DNA from: Candidatus Pantoea bituminis
Lineage (GTDB): Bacteria > Pseudomonadota > Gammaproteobacteria > Enterobacterales > Enterobacteriaceae
Direction: 5' to 3'
Assembly: GCF_018842675.1 (NCBI RefSeq)
Contig: NZ_JAGTWO010000001.1
Coordinates: 124,001 to 188,000, forward strand
Length of the DNA stretch: 64,000 nucleotides
Below the pieces are notes generated by a model. That model ran no database searches. It was not told where the DNA came from and was given only the letters and a program-made list of their open reading frames with translations. Below, one piece after another: positions 46,323 to 56,600 of the stretch. Each line of letters begins with the position of its first letter. Within the stretch, counting starts at the first letter, position 1. The position numbers and the translations under genes were made by a program.

Positions 46323-46840
46323 CTATTCAGCCATTAGAGCTGAATACAGGTTGTAATTATCTGCATCAAAACAGACTAAATTAACCCTTTCTATGTTGGC
46401 ATTTTCACGCAAACAACGCGTAATCACATCCAGAGCAATATTAGCGGCCCGCTCTTTGGGAAAATGATAAATTCCGGTGCTGATGTTTGGGAAAGAGACG
46501 GTTTTAATGTCATATTCATCAATAATTTTAAAACAATTTAAGTAGGCACTTCTCAACAGTTCATCTTCGCCGTGATGCCCATCTTGCCAGCGTGGCCCTA
46601 CCGTATGAATGACATAATCAGCGGGTAAGTTACCGGCTTTTGTGATGACAGCATCCCCTACCTTACAGCCGCCCTGGCGGTTCCTTATTATCTGACACTC
46701 TGCCAAAATCGCTGGCCCCCCGCACGATGTATTGCCCCATCAACACCGCCGCCGCCCAATAACGACGAGTTAGCTGCATTCACAATCGCTTCAGCAGAGA
46801 CTTTGGTTATATCGCCTTGTAACAAGGTTATTTTGTTCAT
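46323..46840 (-). CDS. ymdB: Macro-domain O-acetyl-ADP-ribose deacetylase (YmdB-like), frameshifted in this assembly
   Basis: GGGGGAAAGA precedes ATG at 46840. One more base in the run 46716-46721 joins [40 protein letters not shown] to the downstream frame ([40 protein letters not shown]), giving about 172 residues, a normal YmdB length. The ADP-ribose-binding features [17 protein letters not shown] and ISTGIYHFP are clear. The enzyme removes ADP-ribose or acetyl groups from O-acetyl-ADP-ribose and, in E. coli, modulates RNase III. The small DUF2256 gene lies upstream on the same strand, 63 bases away. Confidence 0.87.
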
Positions 46841-46903
46841 TCTTTCCCCCTATTCAGACTTACAGAGTGCTTTTCCGCCTAAAGCTGCCTGCTATGACGT
46901 TTT

Positions 46904-47074
46904 TCATTCAACGTTGCTGACAACCTGCTGCTTTCTCTGCCGTCGGCATCGCTCGGAGCAATATTGCACGTCATCCCAACACGTTTCCCATTTCTTACGC
47001 CAGTTCATCGGTTTCTTGCAGCATTTGCAATAACGCACAGGTAACGCTTTTTTATTGCCTTTAAATTCGGTCAT
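46904..47074 (-). CDS. DUF2256 small cysteine-rich protein
   Basis: A 56-residue protein starting at ATG 47074, with GGGACAGGT just upstream. It has four cysteines in two pairs, RYCKCCKKPMNWRKKWETCW and QYCSERCRRQRK, with the WRKKW.. CWD.V.YCS.RCR pattern of DUF2256. It probably binds one zinc ion. In many bacteria DUF2256 genes are near photolyase or cryptochrome-type genes; none is visible here. It may share a transcript with the macro-domain gene. Confidence 0.75.
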   Translation of the reverse strand: MTEFKGNKKALPVRYCKCCKKPMNWRKKWETCWDDVQYCSERCRRQRKQQVVSNVE

Positions 47075-47283
47075 ACCTGTCCCATCAATCTAGCGCTACG
47101 TTTTTAGTCTTTTTACGTCAACTCACTACCTCATTTTAGCTTACGGATTTGATAAGATCTGGCCGCGCAGATTAACTGAGGCAGCAAATGTACAGGGAAA
47201 GCGGGCGCACCCGTCGCGGATTTGGCGGGTGCCGAAATTTGATGATTAAGGTGCGTTGAATACCTGGATTTTTTCCGAAATAG

Positions 47284-48236
47284 TTAACCTTCGCGACATT
47301 CTGCGGAGGTATAACAATATTCTTTCTCCGTTACTGATCTAACAATTTTTGATTTAATCCATTCCGTCGGCTCTCTTTTACCGCTTCGTTTGTGTGAGTA
47401 TATTTTCACTGTGAATCTGGGTGCCTCAAAAGGGAGTTTGAAGATCCTGACCTTGGCGGTCTGTGAAATTTTGCTCGCCACATAAGAGGAATTGCCATCA
47501 GCAGTTCGCTTTCCGCAATAATGAAGGGAGCGCCAAGCATTGACGGGGTTTTAATGACAACTTTGCGTTTTAACCCCAACCGTTCAAGGTGTGAATCAAG
47601 CAGCCCCTGCTTTTCATTCCAGGGCGTAACGACTAAATGCCCGGCAGACAGATACTCGGCCAAATCCAGGCTGGAACGCTGCTCAGTGCTGATGACGACA
47701 AACTCGTCGCTGAATAAATCCGTTTCCTCCAAATCGGGATGATTAAGTCCGCCCGGCTCGCTGAAGCTAAGCGCCATATCAATCTCACCGGCGAGTAATT
47801 CATTGAGAGCCGGATTATGGGGTAAATGGCAGAGCTCAAAACTCAGGTGTGGCGCTTCGTCTTTTAGCGCCTTCATTAGGCCGGGAAATAAGCAAAAGGC
47901 CGTGTAATCCGTAACGGCAATTTTAAAGCTGACGTCACTGGTTCGTGGGTTAAAGGGCTGAGCGGGACAAAGATGCTTATTAAGCGCCATGAGTGCTTCA
48001 GCAATGTAGGGCGCTAACTGGCAAGCATAGACACTGGGACACATTTTATGACCGTCCCGATAAAACAGCGGATCTTTAAGAAATTCCCGCAGTCTGGAAA
48101 GTGCATGACTTAGCGCGGACGTGCTCATAGAAAGCTCTATCGCGGCCAGCCTCACTGAGTTATGCCTGAAAACGGCGTCGAAAACCGGCAGAAGGTTTAA
48201 ATCAAGTCTCCTCAGCACATGATGCATGAGATTCAC
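47284..48236 (-). CDS. LysR-family regulator, frameshifted in this assembly
   Basis: From ATG 48236 (or the in-frame ATG four codons later) the product begins RRLDLNLLPVFDAVFRHNSV and has the LysR winged helix RLAAIELSMSTSALSHALSR. The effector domain (DVSFKIAVTDYTAFCLFPGL, DMALSFSEPGG, DEFVVISTEQRS) runs to about residue 250. As written the frame then ends early at 47406 with a false tail. One more base near 47488 restores SYVASKISQTAKVRIFKLPF and EAPRFTVKIYSHKRS and a natural stop at 47284, about 317 residues. It is divergent from the GNAT gene at 48322, a likely target. Confidence 0.85.
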
Positions 48237-48321
48237 CTTTAGTTGATTTTATTGCACTTATTTCATCGAACAATAACGATTATGCTGGTCAGCTTCAATC
48301 TTATTGAGCAAGCGATGACTT

Positions 48322-48810
48322 ATGGGCGTGACTATTCGACAGGCGTATCCCGAAGATGCAGACATTATCTACAACATGATCGTTGAATTATCCATTTACG
48401 AGCAGGGTCTGCAGCAACCTCTAACAAATGCAGAGGAGATCAGGAATACGTTGTTTGGTTCCAATAGTAATACTGAAGCCTTCATTTGTGAGATTGACGG
48501 GGTCACTGCCGGATATGCTGTGGTATCAACCAGCTATTCAGCCTGGCTGGGACGCAGCGGTTTATACATGGAAGATCTCTATTTCTCTCCAAATTACCGC
48601 GGTTTAGGCGCAGGCAAAGCCCTGCTTCAGTTCATCGCACAGCAGGCGATAAAACGTCAGTGCGGCCGTATTGAATGGAGTGTCCTGAACTGGGATCAGT
48701 CCGCTAAAGATTTCTATCTCAGCATTGATGCCCTGCCCTTAAATGAATGGGTTCGTTATCGCCTTGATGGTGCAGCTTTACAGAAGTTTGCTGAAGCTGG
48801 CGCTAACTGA
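48322..48810 (+). CDS. GNAT-family N-acetyltransferase
   Basis: A 162-residue protein from ATG 48322, with an alternative ATG at 48316 in another frame. The GNAT fold is seen in VTIRQAYPEDADIIYNMIVE, DGVTAGYAVVST, the beta4 block LYMEDLYFSPNYRGLGAGKA with acetyl-CoA loop (R-G-L-G-A-G), and VLNWDQSAKDFYLSIDALPL. It resembles the spermine/spermidine or thialysine acetyltransferase subgroup, with motif B NW...A..FY..... It acetylates a small amine. It is divergent from a LysR gene. Confidence 0.88.
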   Translation: MGVTIRQAYPEDADIIYNMIVELSIYEQGLQQPLTNAEEIRNTLFGSNSNTEAFICEIDGVTAGYAVVSTSYSAWLGRSGLYMEDLYFSPNYRGLGAGKALLQFIAQQAIKRQCGRIEWSVLNWDQSAKDFYLSIDALPLNEWVRYRLDGAALQKFAEAGAN

Positions 48811-48987
48811 AGCCGTTGTCAGGCAAAACCCTCTTAACTGGCGTTCCGTTGCAAAGGCTTACGGCAATGATGGTGTAAACGAGAGGTCGGTGAATGATAA
48901 CCGGCGATAGAACGGGATAGGTTCGATGTTCACTCATAGGCATCATGAGTGAAAACATCATGCCAGCCCTGAGGCTGGCAGGGTTAT

Positions 48988-50010
48988 TTACTTCAAATGC
49001 AAACGGATTTCTGAAGACGCCTGCTGTAGTGCCGTTCGTACCGTGGGTTCCTGACTCAATGCGTTAAGTAAGCCGTAGTCGTGGATCATCCCGTTATAGC
49101 GGGTCACGGTAACAGGGACACCAGCCGCATCAAGCTTACGTCCAAATGCTTCGCCTTCATCACGTAATACGTCCAGTTCGGCTGTCTGAATCAGGGTTGG
49201 CGGTAAGCCTTTCAACTGCTCAGGGGTTGCCCGTAACGGAGAGGCGAAGATGTTATTACGATCTTTTTCGGAAGTGGTGTAGCTGTCCCAGAACCATTTC
49301 ATCATATTGCGGCTAAGGAAATGTCCTTCCGCAAACTGCTGGTATGAAGCATCGTCAAAATTTGCATCAGTAACGGGCCAAAGCATAACGCTATAGCGGA
49401 TGGCTGGCGTGTGATATTGCTTTGCCTGCAGCGCTACTGCCGCAACCATGTTACCGCCGACACTGTTTCCGGCCAACGCCAGACGTGAACCATCAACACC
49501 AATTTCAGCGCCGTGCTCAGCAACCCATTTAGTCGCTTCATACGCCTGCGTAATGGCGACAGGATAATGCGCTTCAGGAGAAGGCGTATAATTTACAAAT
49601 ACCGCCGCCGCACCAGACTCATTGACCAGATCGCGCACCAAACGCTCGTGCGTCGGGTAATCACCCAGAACCCAGCCACCGCCATGGAAAAACATAAACA
49701 CAGGCAACGTTCCCGACGTGTTTTCAGGCTTCACTACGGTAAGCGTTAAGGGTTTGCCCAAAACATTGATGACTTTTTCAGTTACCACAGCCGGAGGAAG
49801 TTTAACGCCTTTCTGAGCACCAATGAGCACGTCGCGCGCCGCTTTCGGTGAGAGCTGCTCAATAGGCTTACCGCCGCTGCTGTTCAGCACAGTGAGAAAA
49901 CGTGCTACACCCGCAGTAGGTGCAGGTGTGTTATCTGCCGTTGCAGCATAGGCAGCCGAGATCTGAGCAGCCAGCAGCAAGGCGCCTGCTTTCATTTTTA
50001 TATTCATCAT
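48988..50010 (-). CDS. Secreted HSL-type esterase/lipase, copy 2
   Basis: A 340-residue protein from ATG 50010 after AGGGAATT. It has a Sec signal peptide (MKAGALLLAAQISAAYAATA) and the same motifs as copy 1 at 34328-35347: FFHGGGWVLGDYPTHERLVR, LAGNSVGGNM, AELDVLRDEGE and GMIHDYGLLN. Long identical blocks (for example SGAAAVFVNY and TRYNGMIHDYGLLNALS) show recent duplication, with most differences in the N-terminal region. Upstream is an inverted repeat (50039-50095) with a core shared with the region before copy 1. It likely hydrolyses short-chain esters in the periplasm. Confidence 0.88.
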   Translation of the reverse strand: MMNIKMKAGALLLAAQISAAYAATADNTPAPTAGVARFLTVLNSSGGKPIEQLSPKAARDVLIGAQKGVKLPPAVVTEKVINVLGKPLTLTVVKPENTSGTLPVFMFFHGGGWVLGDYPTHERLVRDLVNESGAAAVFVNYTPSPEAHYPVAITQAYEATKWVAEHGAEIGVDGSRLALAGNSVGGNMVAAVALQAKQYHTPAIRYSVMLWPVTDANFDDASYQQFAEGHFLSRNMMKWFWDSYTTSEKDRNNIFASPLRATPEQLKGLPPTLIQTAELDVLRDEGEAFGRKLDAAGVPVTVTRYNGMIHDYGLLNALSQEPTVRTALQQASSEIRLHLK

Positions 50011-50330
50011 AATTCCCTGTCATTAATTGCAGTTAAATGTTGCGCTATATACGGTTGCCAGAAATAAGGTTATTAACCGATATATAACGCACCACTCAAT
50101 GTGTGGATCTCAATTAAATTTCATTGGTATTGATAGAGCACAAGAGCCTGTCGTCATAGAAGATGTGCGGGATTCATTAATATGTTAATTACTGACATAA
50201 ACGCGTGTTCATTTCCGGCATGCAACATGGCCGGAATAAGTAAAATCCAGCGCTTGCACCCGTGAAATGCGTGTAAATAAAAGCGCAGAGAAAATACTGT
50301 AATGCTCTCTGCGCCTTATTCAGCGACAAC
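50011..50330. other. Intergenic region upstream of esterase copy 2
   Basis: It contains the inverted repeat at 50039-50095 and AT-rich promoter-like sequence. Nothing else is recognised. Confidence 0.35.
50039..50095. promoter_or_regulatory. Inverted repeat upstream of esterase copy 2
   Basis: TGCGCTATATACGGTT (from 50041) and AACCGATATATAACGCA (to about 50091) are inverted copies with one extra base in the second. They lie 30 to 80 bases upstream of the esterase start. The TGCGCTAT core also occurs in the direct repeats before esterase copy 1, so one regulator may bind at both. Confidence 0.5.
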
Positions 50331-50909
50331 TCACTTTGCAGCAAACTCGGTAAAAGCCGTTAACTGACGTGCCAGAAAAGCCCGCGTATTCTCATCTGTC
50401 AGCCTATTACCGCTGATTTTCTCGCTGACATCACCAATGATGGCCTCAGGTTTATTCATTATGCGGGCATCGAAATAGCCCAGAATCTGCCGCAGATGTA
50501 TCTGTGCTCTGACGCCGCCTAACTTCCCGGGTGAAGCTGACTGAATCAAAACCGGTTTACCTGCAATCGGTTGAGGGGATACGCGTGACAACCAATCCAG
50601 TGCATTCTTCAACACGCCTGGTATCGAATGGTTGTATTCGGGTGTAATGATGATAAGCCCATCGGCCTGGATAATACTTTCAGCCATGGCTAGCACTTCC
50701 TCGGGAAAACCCGCCGCTTCTGTATCGGAACTGTAATGCGGAAATTCACCGGGAGAACCGAGCGGCGTAAAAGAGACGCCCTCTGGAGCCAGCTCCGGCA
50801 AAGTATTGGCAATGATTGCGTTAACAGAGCCGGTACGCAAGCTGCAGGTCAGCGTGACAAATTTAAGGTCTGGCGTGTTCATGTTTGCCCTCAGGGTTTT
50901 CATATTCAT
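50331..50909 (-). CDS. NADPH-dependent FMN reductase
   Basis: A 192-residue flavodoxin-fold protein from ATG 50909 (or ATG 50882, MNTPDLKFVTLTCSLRTGSV). Motifs are TLTCSLRTGSVN (FMN phosphate loop), IITPEYNHSIPGVLKNALDW (the conserved PEYN...GxLKNA(I/L)DW signature) and LIQSASPGKLGGVRAQIHLR. The family (ChrR/YieF/azoreductase-like) reduces FMN, quinones or metal oxyanions. The end of the porin gene lies 19 bases upstream on the same strand, so they may be cotranscribed. Confidence 0.88.
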   Translation of the reverse strand: MNMKTLRANMNTPDLKFVTLTCSLRTGSVNAIIANTLPELAPEGVSFTPLGSPGEFPHYSSDTEAAGFPEEVLAMAESIIQADGLIIITPEYNHSIPGVLKNALDWLSRVSPQPIAGKPVLIQSASPGKLGGVRAQIHLRQILGYFDARIMNKPEAIIGDVSEKISGNRLTDENTRAFLARQLTAFTEFAAK

Positions 50910-50927
50910 GTTATGCAGGCTGGGTTA

Positions 50928-52048
50928 TCAGAACTGATAGACAAGGCCAACGGCCAGGATGTCATCGGTTGATACGCCTGCCGCCTCGGAAAAATCACTT
51001 TTATCAATCAGGTTCAGCTTGTAATCCACGTACGCCAGCATGTTTTTGTTGAACAGATAGGAGCCGCCAAAATCGACAAACTTCACGAGATCCTGATTGC
51101 CATACGTTCTACCGTTACCGGCCATTCCCAGGTCTTTAGCGCGCGCCTGGTTAAAAGCAATGAAGGGAACCCAGCCTGAGTCAAACGTATACTGCGCAAA
51201 GGCCTCAAAGATGTCTGACTGATTGGCGTAGCCATACACGCCAGCATTTGCGCTAGAGCCAAAGCGTGAGGCGTTATACGCCTGCGTGTACATCACGCCC
51301 AGATAGACATTGTTCGCATCATATTTTAGCGCTGCAGAGTAGGCTTCTGCCCTGTCACCGCGCCCCATAATGCCGCTGCTGCCATTCTGCTCACGGGTAC
51401 GATCGGAATTTGTGAAAGCACCCACGGCCTTAAACCCGTCGCCAAAAGCGTAAGAAACCGACATACCATATCCGTCACCGTTCTGACGCAACACGTCGCG
51501 AGCGCCAGGCTCACCGTCGCCGTCATTTTTCCCTGATACTGCAGTGTGATGTCCAGGCCATCGATTAAGCCGAAAAGATCGCTATTTCGGTAAGTGGTGA
51601 GGCTGTTTCCGCGGCGAAACATAAACTGATCGGTGTTATAAGTCAGGGCATCAAATTCCGGCTGCATATCTGTCAGGCTTAGCGCGTCATAAAGCACGCC
51701 GGTGTTGCGGCCATAATCAAATGATCCGTAGCTGCCTACCTTAATACCGGCAAAGCCCAGACGGGTGAACATGGAGTTGCTGTCGCTCTCCGGCTGGTTA
51801 GCGTTGAACTGGCTCTGCCACTGGCCGTAGCCGGTGATCAGGTCTGAAATCTGGGTTTGGCCCTTAAATCCAATACGCATGTAGGACTGATCGCCATCCT
51901 GACTGGCGTCATCACTAAAATAATGCAACCCCGATACCAGACCATATAAGTCAAGCTTGTTGCCATCTTTATTATAGATTTCGGCCGCAGAGACATTCCC
52001 CGACAAAATGATGCAGGACGCCATAAGCGCCAAATATTTTATATCCAT
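50928..52048 (-). CDS. OmpC/OmpF/PhoE-type trimeric porin, frameshifted in this assembly
   Basis: ATG 52048 follows GAGGAATTA and opens a signal peptide ([20 protein letters not shown]). The mature N terminus [20 protein letters not shown] is the porin signature. One more base in the run 51526-51530 joins the frames, giving about 373 residues and ending VGLVYQF with the C-terminal Phe required for outer-membrane insertion. Strand-turn features ([20 protein letters not shown], the L3 region with [18 protein letters not shown]) are typical. It forms a 16-strand general diffusion pore. The AraC gene lies 93 bases upstream on the same strand, and an FMN reductase downstream. Confidence 0.9.
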
Positions 52049-52141
52049 TAATTCCTCTTGGTGCGGCATAAACATTAAGTCTAAATATTTGCTTCGAATC
52101 TCAACTACCCCAGCGGATCTTTTAATTTCTACCTAAAAATT

Positions 52142-52612
52142 TTATTTTCTTAATTCATTAAAAAACATTTGCTTCGATATCTGGCAAATATGATTCTCAT
52201 GCAAATTTCGCGTGATCTCCCTGAACGCGACTTCCTGGCCTGAACACTCTTTTCTGAATATCGTCGGTGCAATCAGAAGATACTTTTTAAAAATTCGGCT
52301 AAAGTTTTGTTGACTGGTAAAACCATTTTCAATGGCTATGTCGAGAATATCTCTATTAGTAAAGGCGACTGAAAAGGCTGCCCTGGAAATTCTTCGCAGC
52401 CGGATGTACTCAGCAAGGTTACACCCCATTTGCACTCTGAATACCCGCTGAAAATGCCAATGCCCATAGCCACTTCGTTGCGTGACCGTTTTCACCCGTA
52501 TCGTTTCATCAGACAAATTATCTTCAATCCATGGAAGCAGGTCCCTGACCACGGTATCCACAATTTTACTGCGTACCGTAATCATCTTCTCGCCAGGATG
52601 AGTCATGTTCAC
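52142..52612 (-). CDS. AraC-family regulator (MarA/SoxS-size)
   Basis: A 156-residue protein from 52612 with an in-frame second ATG at residue 3 and another at residue 10. It consists of a two-HTH AraC domain (DLLPWIEDNLSDETIRVKTV, HWHFQRVFRVQMGCNLAEYI, RLRRISRAAFSVAFT, DILDIAIENGFTSQQNFSRI, FKKYLLIAPTIFRKE) with a short basic tail, so it has no ligand domain, like MarA, SoxS and Rob-type activators. Three 16-bp repeats lie 100-150 bases upstream (52714-52762) and reappear between the ycaC- and ytcJ-like genes. It likely controls these and perhaps the porin gene downstream. Confidence 0.85.
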   Translation of the reverse strand: MNMTHPGEKMITVRSKIVDTVVRDLLPWIEDNLSDETIRVKTVTQRSGYGHWHFQRVFRVQMGCNLAEYIRLRRISRAAFSVAFTNRDILDIAIENGFTSQQNFSRIFKKYLLIAPTIFRKECSGQEVAFREITRNLHENHICQISKQMFFNELRK

Positions 52613-53037
52613 ATCGATTTCCCGTTCGGTTAACTCGATATAAAGTGCGCTTAGCGCAATGACTGAGCGAACTTAAGGTGGATAAATTATCAGGTCTGCT
52701 TTAAGCAAAAGGAAGTTATACAAAGGGATAGGTATACAAACAGATAGTTATACGAAGAGATAATTGAAAAAGCCGCTGACAGGAGAACTTAACTTTTATG
52801 CGGCCTTGTTCTTTATAAATGGCTGTGAAGTATGACATACCCTAAATATTCAACCTGGCGGTTGACTGTCTGAGCAAAACCCGTCTATCGATAAAATTTT
52901 TACTGACAATGAAGGTTCAAATATTTTGATTTACTTCACCACAAAACAGCTATTTTAACCGGAACCTTATCGACCTACTATTCATCCCATCGAGACAAAT
53001 CGTCTCATAAACTGAAAATCTCAATAAGGAACCGACC
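52613..53037. other. Regulatory interval between araC-like gene and DUF1471 gene
   Basis: The interval carries the three 16-bp repeats (52714-52762). It also holds the promoter of the DUF1471 gene at 53038, whose ribosome site AAGGAACC lies just upstream. No coding frame is supported. Confidence 0.4.
52714..52762. repeat. Three 16-bp tandem repeats upstream of the AraC gene
   Basis: AGTTATACAAAGGGAT (52714), AGGTATACAAACAGAT (52730) and AGTTATACGAAGAGAT (52746) follow each other exactly, with consensus AGKTATACRAASRGAT. The outer two match at 14 of 16 positions. Related units with the same 16-bp step occur at 61076-61123, in the reverse orientation. They are good candidates for AraC-family or other activator sites. 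Confidence 0.7.
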
Positions 53038-53247
53038 ATGAATATCGTCAAAAACATTGTTGCTTTAGCTGCTCTTTCTTTGTTCTCTTTCTCAGGTTTT
53101 GCGCAGAGCGTGACTGCAAGCGCCTCGACGCTTGATAGTGCTGAAGCTAAAATTGCGCTTCAGGCCAAGCAAGCGGGCACTTCATATAAGATCACCAGCG
53201 CACGCTTTACAAACGGTGCTTATATCTCAGCAGAGCTGGTTAAGTGA
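53038..53247 (+). CDS. DUF1471 (YhcN/BhsA-like) periplasmic stress protein
   Basis: A 69-residue protein with AAGGAACC upstream of ATG 53038. A signal peptide (MNIVKNIVALAALSLFSFSG, cleavage near GFAQS) is followed by a DUF1471 domain ending SYKITSARFTNGAYISAELVK, as in YhcN and BhsA proteins. Members are induced by acid, peroxide or biofilm conditions. A small membrane-protein gene follows 58 bases later. Confidence 0.75.
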   Translation: MNIVKNIVALAALSLFSFSGFAQSVTASASTLDSAEAKIALQAKQAGTSYKITSARFTNGAYISAELVK

Positions 53248-53305
53248 TGAAAAGGGCCGCAGCTAAAGCGTTAAGCCTGCGGCCGGATTCAATGGAGAGA
53301 ATAAG

Positions 53306-53440
53306 ATGAATATGCTCAAAAATTGTGTTGTGCTGCTCTTTGTCGCCCTTTACTTAATCACATTAAAAAAATGCAGCCGTCCGGGCGAACAAAACCGTAT
53401 TTCTGGCAGAACGGTAAACACGCTATCGAATCACTCATAA
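53306..53440 (+). CDS. 44-residue small membrane protein
   Basis: GGAGAGAATAAG precedes ATG 53306, a good ribosome site. The product has one hydrophobic segment (CVVLLFVALYLITL, about residues 7-20) followed by basic, polar residues KKCSRPGEQNRISGRTVNT. It is a single-span small membrane protein. It is likely cotranscribed with the DUF1471 gene just upstream. No family recognised. Confidence 0.5.
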   Translation: MNMLKNCVVLLFVALYLITLKKCSRPGEQNRISGRTVNTLSNHS

Positions 53441-53623
53441 GCCCATAAGCTGTTGAGGTAATTTGAAAGGAACGTCTAAAATAGATAGCGCGACGCTGAC
53501 AGGATATTTATCATTATTTATCCAGACACAAATAATAATGATAAATATCATCAAGCCAAGCGTATTAACTGATTATAACGTGGTCAATTTAGTTAGATAA
53601 TATTTAATTGAAATAGAATTAAT

Positions 53624-53654
53624 TAAAAAAACCTCCCGCGGGACACGCGGGAGG
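53624..53654 (-). terminator. Intrinsic terminator of the giant kinase gene
   Basis: CCTCCCGCG (53632-53640) pairs with CGCGGGAGG (53646-53654), and on the minus strand the stem is followed by a run of seven T. It lies 16 bases after the stop of the histidine-kinase protein, a standard rho-independent terminator. Confidence 0.85.
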
Positions 53655-53669
53655 GTTACGTTAACGCGC

Positions 53670-56600
53670 TTACGCTATATTCAACGGAAGCGTAAACCAG
53701 AACAGACTCCCTCCGTCCTGCCGGTTTTCAGCACAAAGTACCCCGCCGTGTCGTTTGATAATTTCATTGCAGATGGTGAGCCCCATTCCCATCCCTTCCG
53801 CTTTGGTGGTATAGAAAGAGTCGAAAATTTTACCGATAACCTCTTCTGCCAGACCTGTACCGTTATCTGCGACTTCAATCTTAATAAGGTTATCAGCGGG
53901 ATGGGAGGAAGCGAGTCGCAGAATACGTGCGCCCTGATTATCAGTCATTGCTTCAATAGCATTGATAACCAGGTTAAGGAGAACCTGCTGTATCTGTACG
54001 CTCTCGCAAAATATCTCATCCAGTTCCGCTTTAAAATCCAGCTCCAGCGCAACGTGTCGACGCTCAAGTTCAAGACGCGATAGGGTTAAAATATCACGTG
54101 CTAGCAGATGAAGCCTGGCGGGGGCAAATTCAGAGACGTTATTACGGGTGAGCGCCTGCAACCCACGAATGATCTCCCCGCCCGGCGACCTTCCTTGATA
54201 ATCTCTTCCAGACTCTGACTGGCATTCTCGAGTTGCGAAGGTTCACGTTTCAGCCAGCGTAGGCTGGCACCGGCATTGGCCACGATAGACATCAGCGGCT
54301 GATTGATCTCATGTGCGATAGAGGATGTTAGCTGTCCGACAGTCGTGGCGCGCGCGACGCGGGCAAGTTCAGCCTGAGCAATCCTGACAGCATCCTCAGA
54401 GTGGCGTTGCGCCGTGATGTCCGTCAGCGTGCCAAAATATTCCGCCACTTCTGGCCAGTTTTCGACGGGCTCGCCAATGCCTTTAATGTACCGGCATTCA
54501 CCATCATCCCGAATGATGCGGAATTCAGCCTTCATGCTGACACCATCACGAACACTCGTTTCTATCAGCGCTTTAAGACAGTGAATATCATCTGGGTGAA
54601 CACGACTCTGGAATTCAACCATTGACGTGCTGCTCTGTTCGGCGGGCAGGCCCATAATGCGTTTATATTCATCTGATATCAGCTGTATGTCTGGATCCAG
54701 AAGCCAATGCCACGTGCCGGTATTACTTATTTTTTCACCGAGCATCAGCGAGGTCTGGCTGGCGCGAAGCTGTTTTTCAATTTTCCGACGCTGGATGTTT
54801 TCATCCACCAGCTCAGCGTACAGACGAGCAGTCTCAAGTGAAACAGCGGCCTGCGCGCCCAGCATCGACACTATCCTTGAATGTTCGGCGGTAAACACGT
54901 CCGGCATCAAACGATTCTCCAGATAAAGCACCCCGACCATTTGTGCTTGCCTGAACATCGGCACGCACATGACCGCAGCACCAGATGCGACCAGATAGTT
55001 GTCCTGACTGAACGGGCTGAACACTTCCGGTTTGCCCGTGCGGATTTCCTGCCCGGTGCGAATGACTGCAGATAATATTGAAAGCGGAAGATCCGTAGAG
55101 ACCGGCAGCTCTTTGACGATTTTCACCCGAATCCCGTCAACAGTCGTGGTGGCCCTGGCCTGAATTTCTGGTACATCGCCGTCAGTCAGGCGGATAAGCA
55201 AGCAGTGCTGCGCCCCGGCTCTTTCAACCAGCATCACCATAAGGATATGAATCAGGCGATCCAGATTGATCTCTTCTGTCAGCGCACGCATAGCCGTTAC
55301 CATGCTCTGCAAATCGCTGATAACCGCGCTTTGCTCAAAGGTCACTGTGTTGAGCGCCGTCTGTGGGTTCGGATTAGCCAGATTAGGATATAAGCTTTCA
55401 AGCTGGCGCACCTTCGCGCCAGCCCCCAGCGTTCCCATGCTGACAGCGCACCCTTAATGTAGGCATCTCCAGCAAACACCAGGTTTCTGTCATAAGCAAA
55501 GCGAGCCGCCAACTCGCAGGCCAGACCATTGATGTGATGAAATTGCTCTTTACGCGACAGTTCAATGGCCTTTTCATACTGCTCCATCGCCTGCGCTGTC
55601 TTTTCCTCAAGCCTCAGCAGCTCGGCACGCAGCAGCGCTTCCTTGTCTGAAAATGTTTTTTCATTCTCATTTGACCAAGTGACGATCTTATCCAGATGGC
55701 GCATCAACTGCTGACGCTTCTCTTCGTCAAAAGTGTTGGGCTTAAGCGGTACGGAGAGAGCCAGCGCACTGTATAAATGGAAATCCAACATATGCACATG
55801 ACCCGGGATAAATTCAGTCAACGGTGCTGCGTTCGCAAAACATTGACTGGCCGAGTCATACTCATGAGCGAAAAAGTGCGCCATCCCTTTGTAAAGGCGT
55901 GACCAAAACTGCATGAGCAACACGGGTTCGATAGCATTTTCCGGCTTCAACACGTTTAAAACGGGTGTCATAAAATGGTCGCCTGAAAACGTATCGCCTC
56001 TTGGCTTACGTAAGAACATAACGTAGTCAAGCTGCATGCCCAGAATCACTTCCACATCAGGGTATTGCGCCTTACGCACATAAGTTATCCCGCGCGTGAT
56101 GGAGGTGTGAACACCATCCAAATGATCCCCGCGTGCGAGATAATTCATAACGACATGACGCAACGCCAGGCACGCGGATGTCCGATCCCCCCTTCAACAG
56201 CAACATCAAACGTCGCTTTAGCGCACTCAATGGCGTAAGTCAGGGGCATCGTCCAGACGCTGACTTGGTCAAGGGGCAGCAGCGTTCGGGCTTTATAACT
56301 GACAAAGTCGTGTTTATAGACCAACTCGCGCGCAAGCAGTGTACTGGCGAATCCACGGCTGTATTCATCGTATTGATCGCCACAGACAACGCCATACCAG
56401 GAGAGCGCAAGGGTCGAAGCGCCGCTGATGCCGCGGGCCATGGTCAGATGAAGCAGTTTGCACAGGATCATGAATTGAAGACGCGGACTGATGAAGGCAG
56501 CGAAAGTGCTGGCACTGGCCATCAGATTCATCACAGCTTCTGTCTTTTCACAGGTCAGCCGCGGCAGTGAACGGAACCGGGTATAGGGGTTTTTACCCAC

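Noticed and set aside
52714..52762. Tandem 16-bp repeats considered as a CRISPR-like array
   Set aside because: There are no spacers and no cas genes, and the units are contiguous and degenerate. A regulatory array is the better reading.
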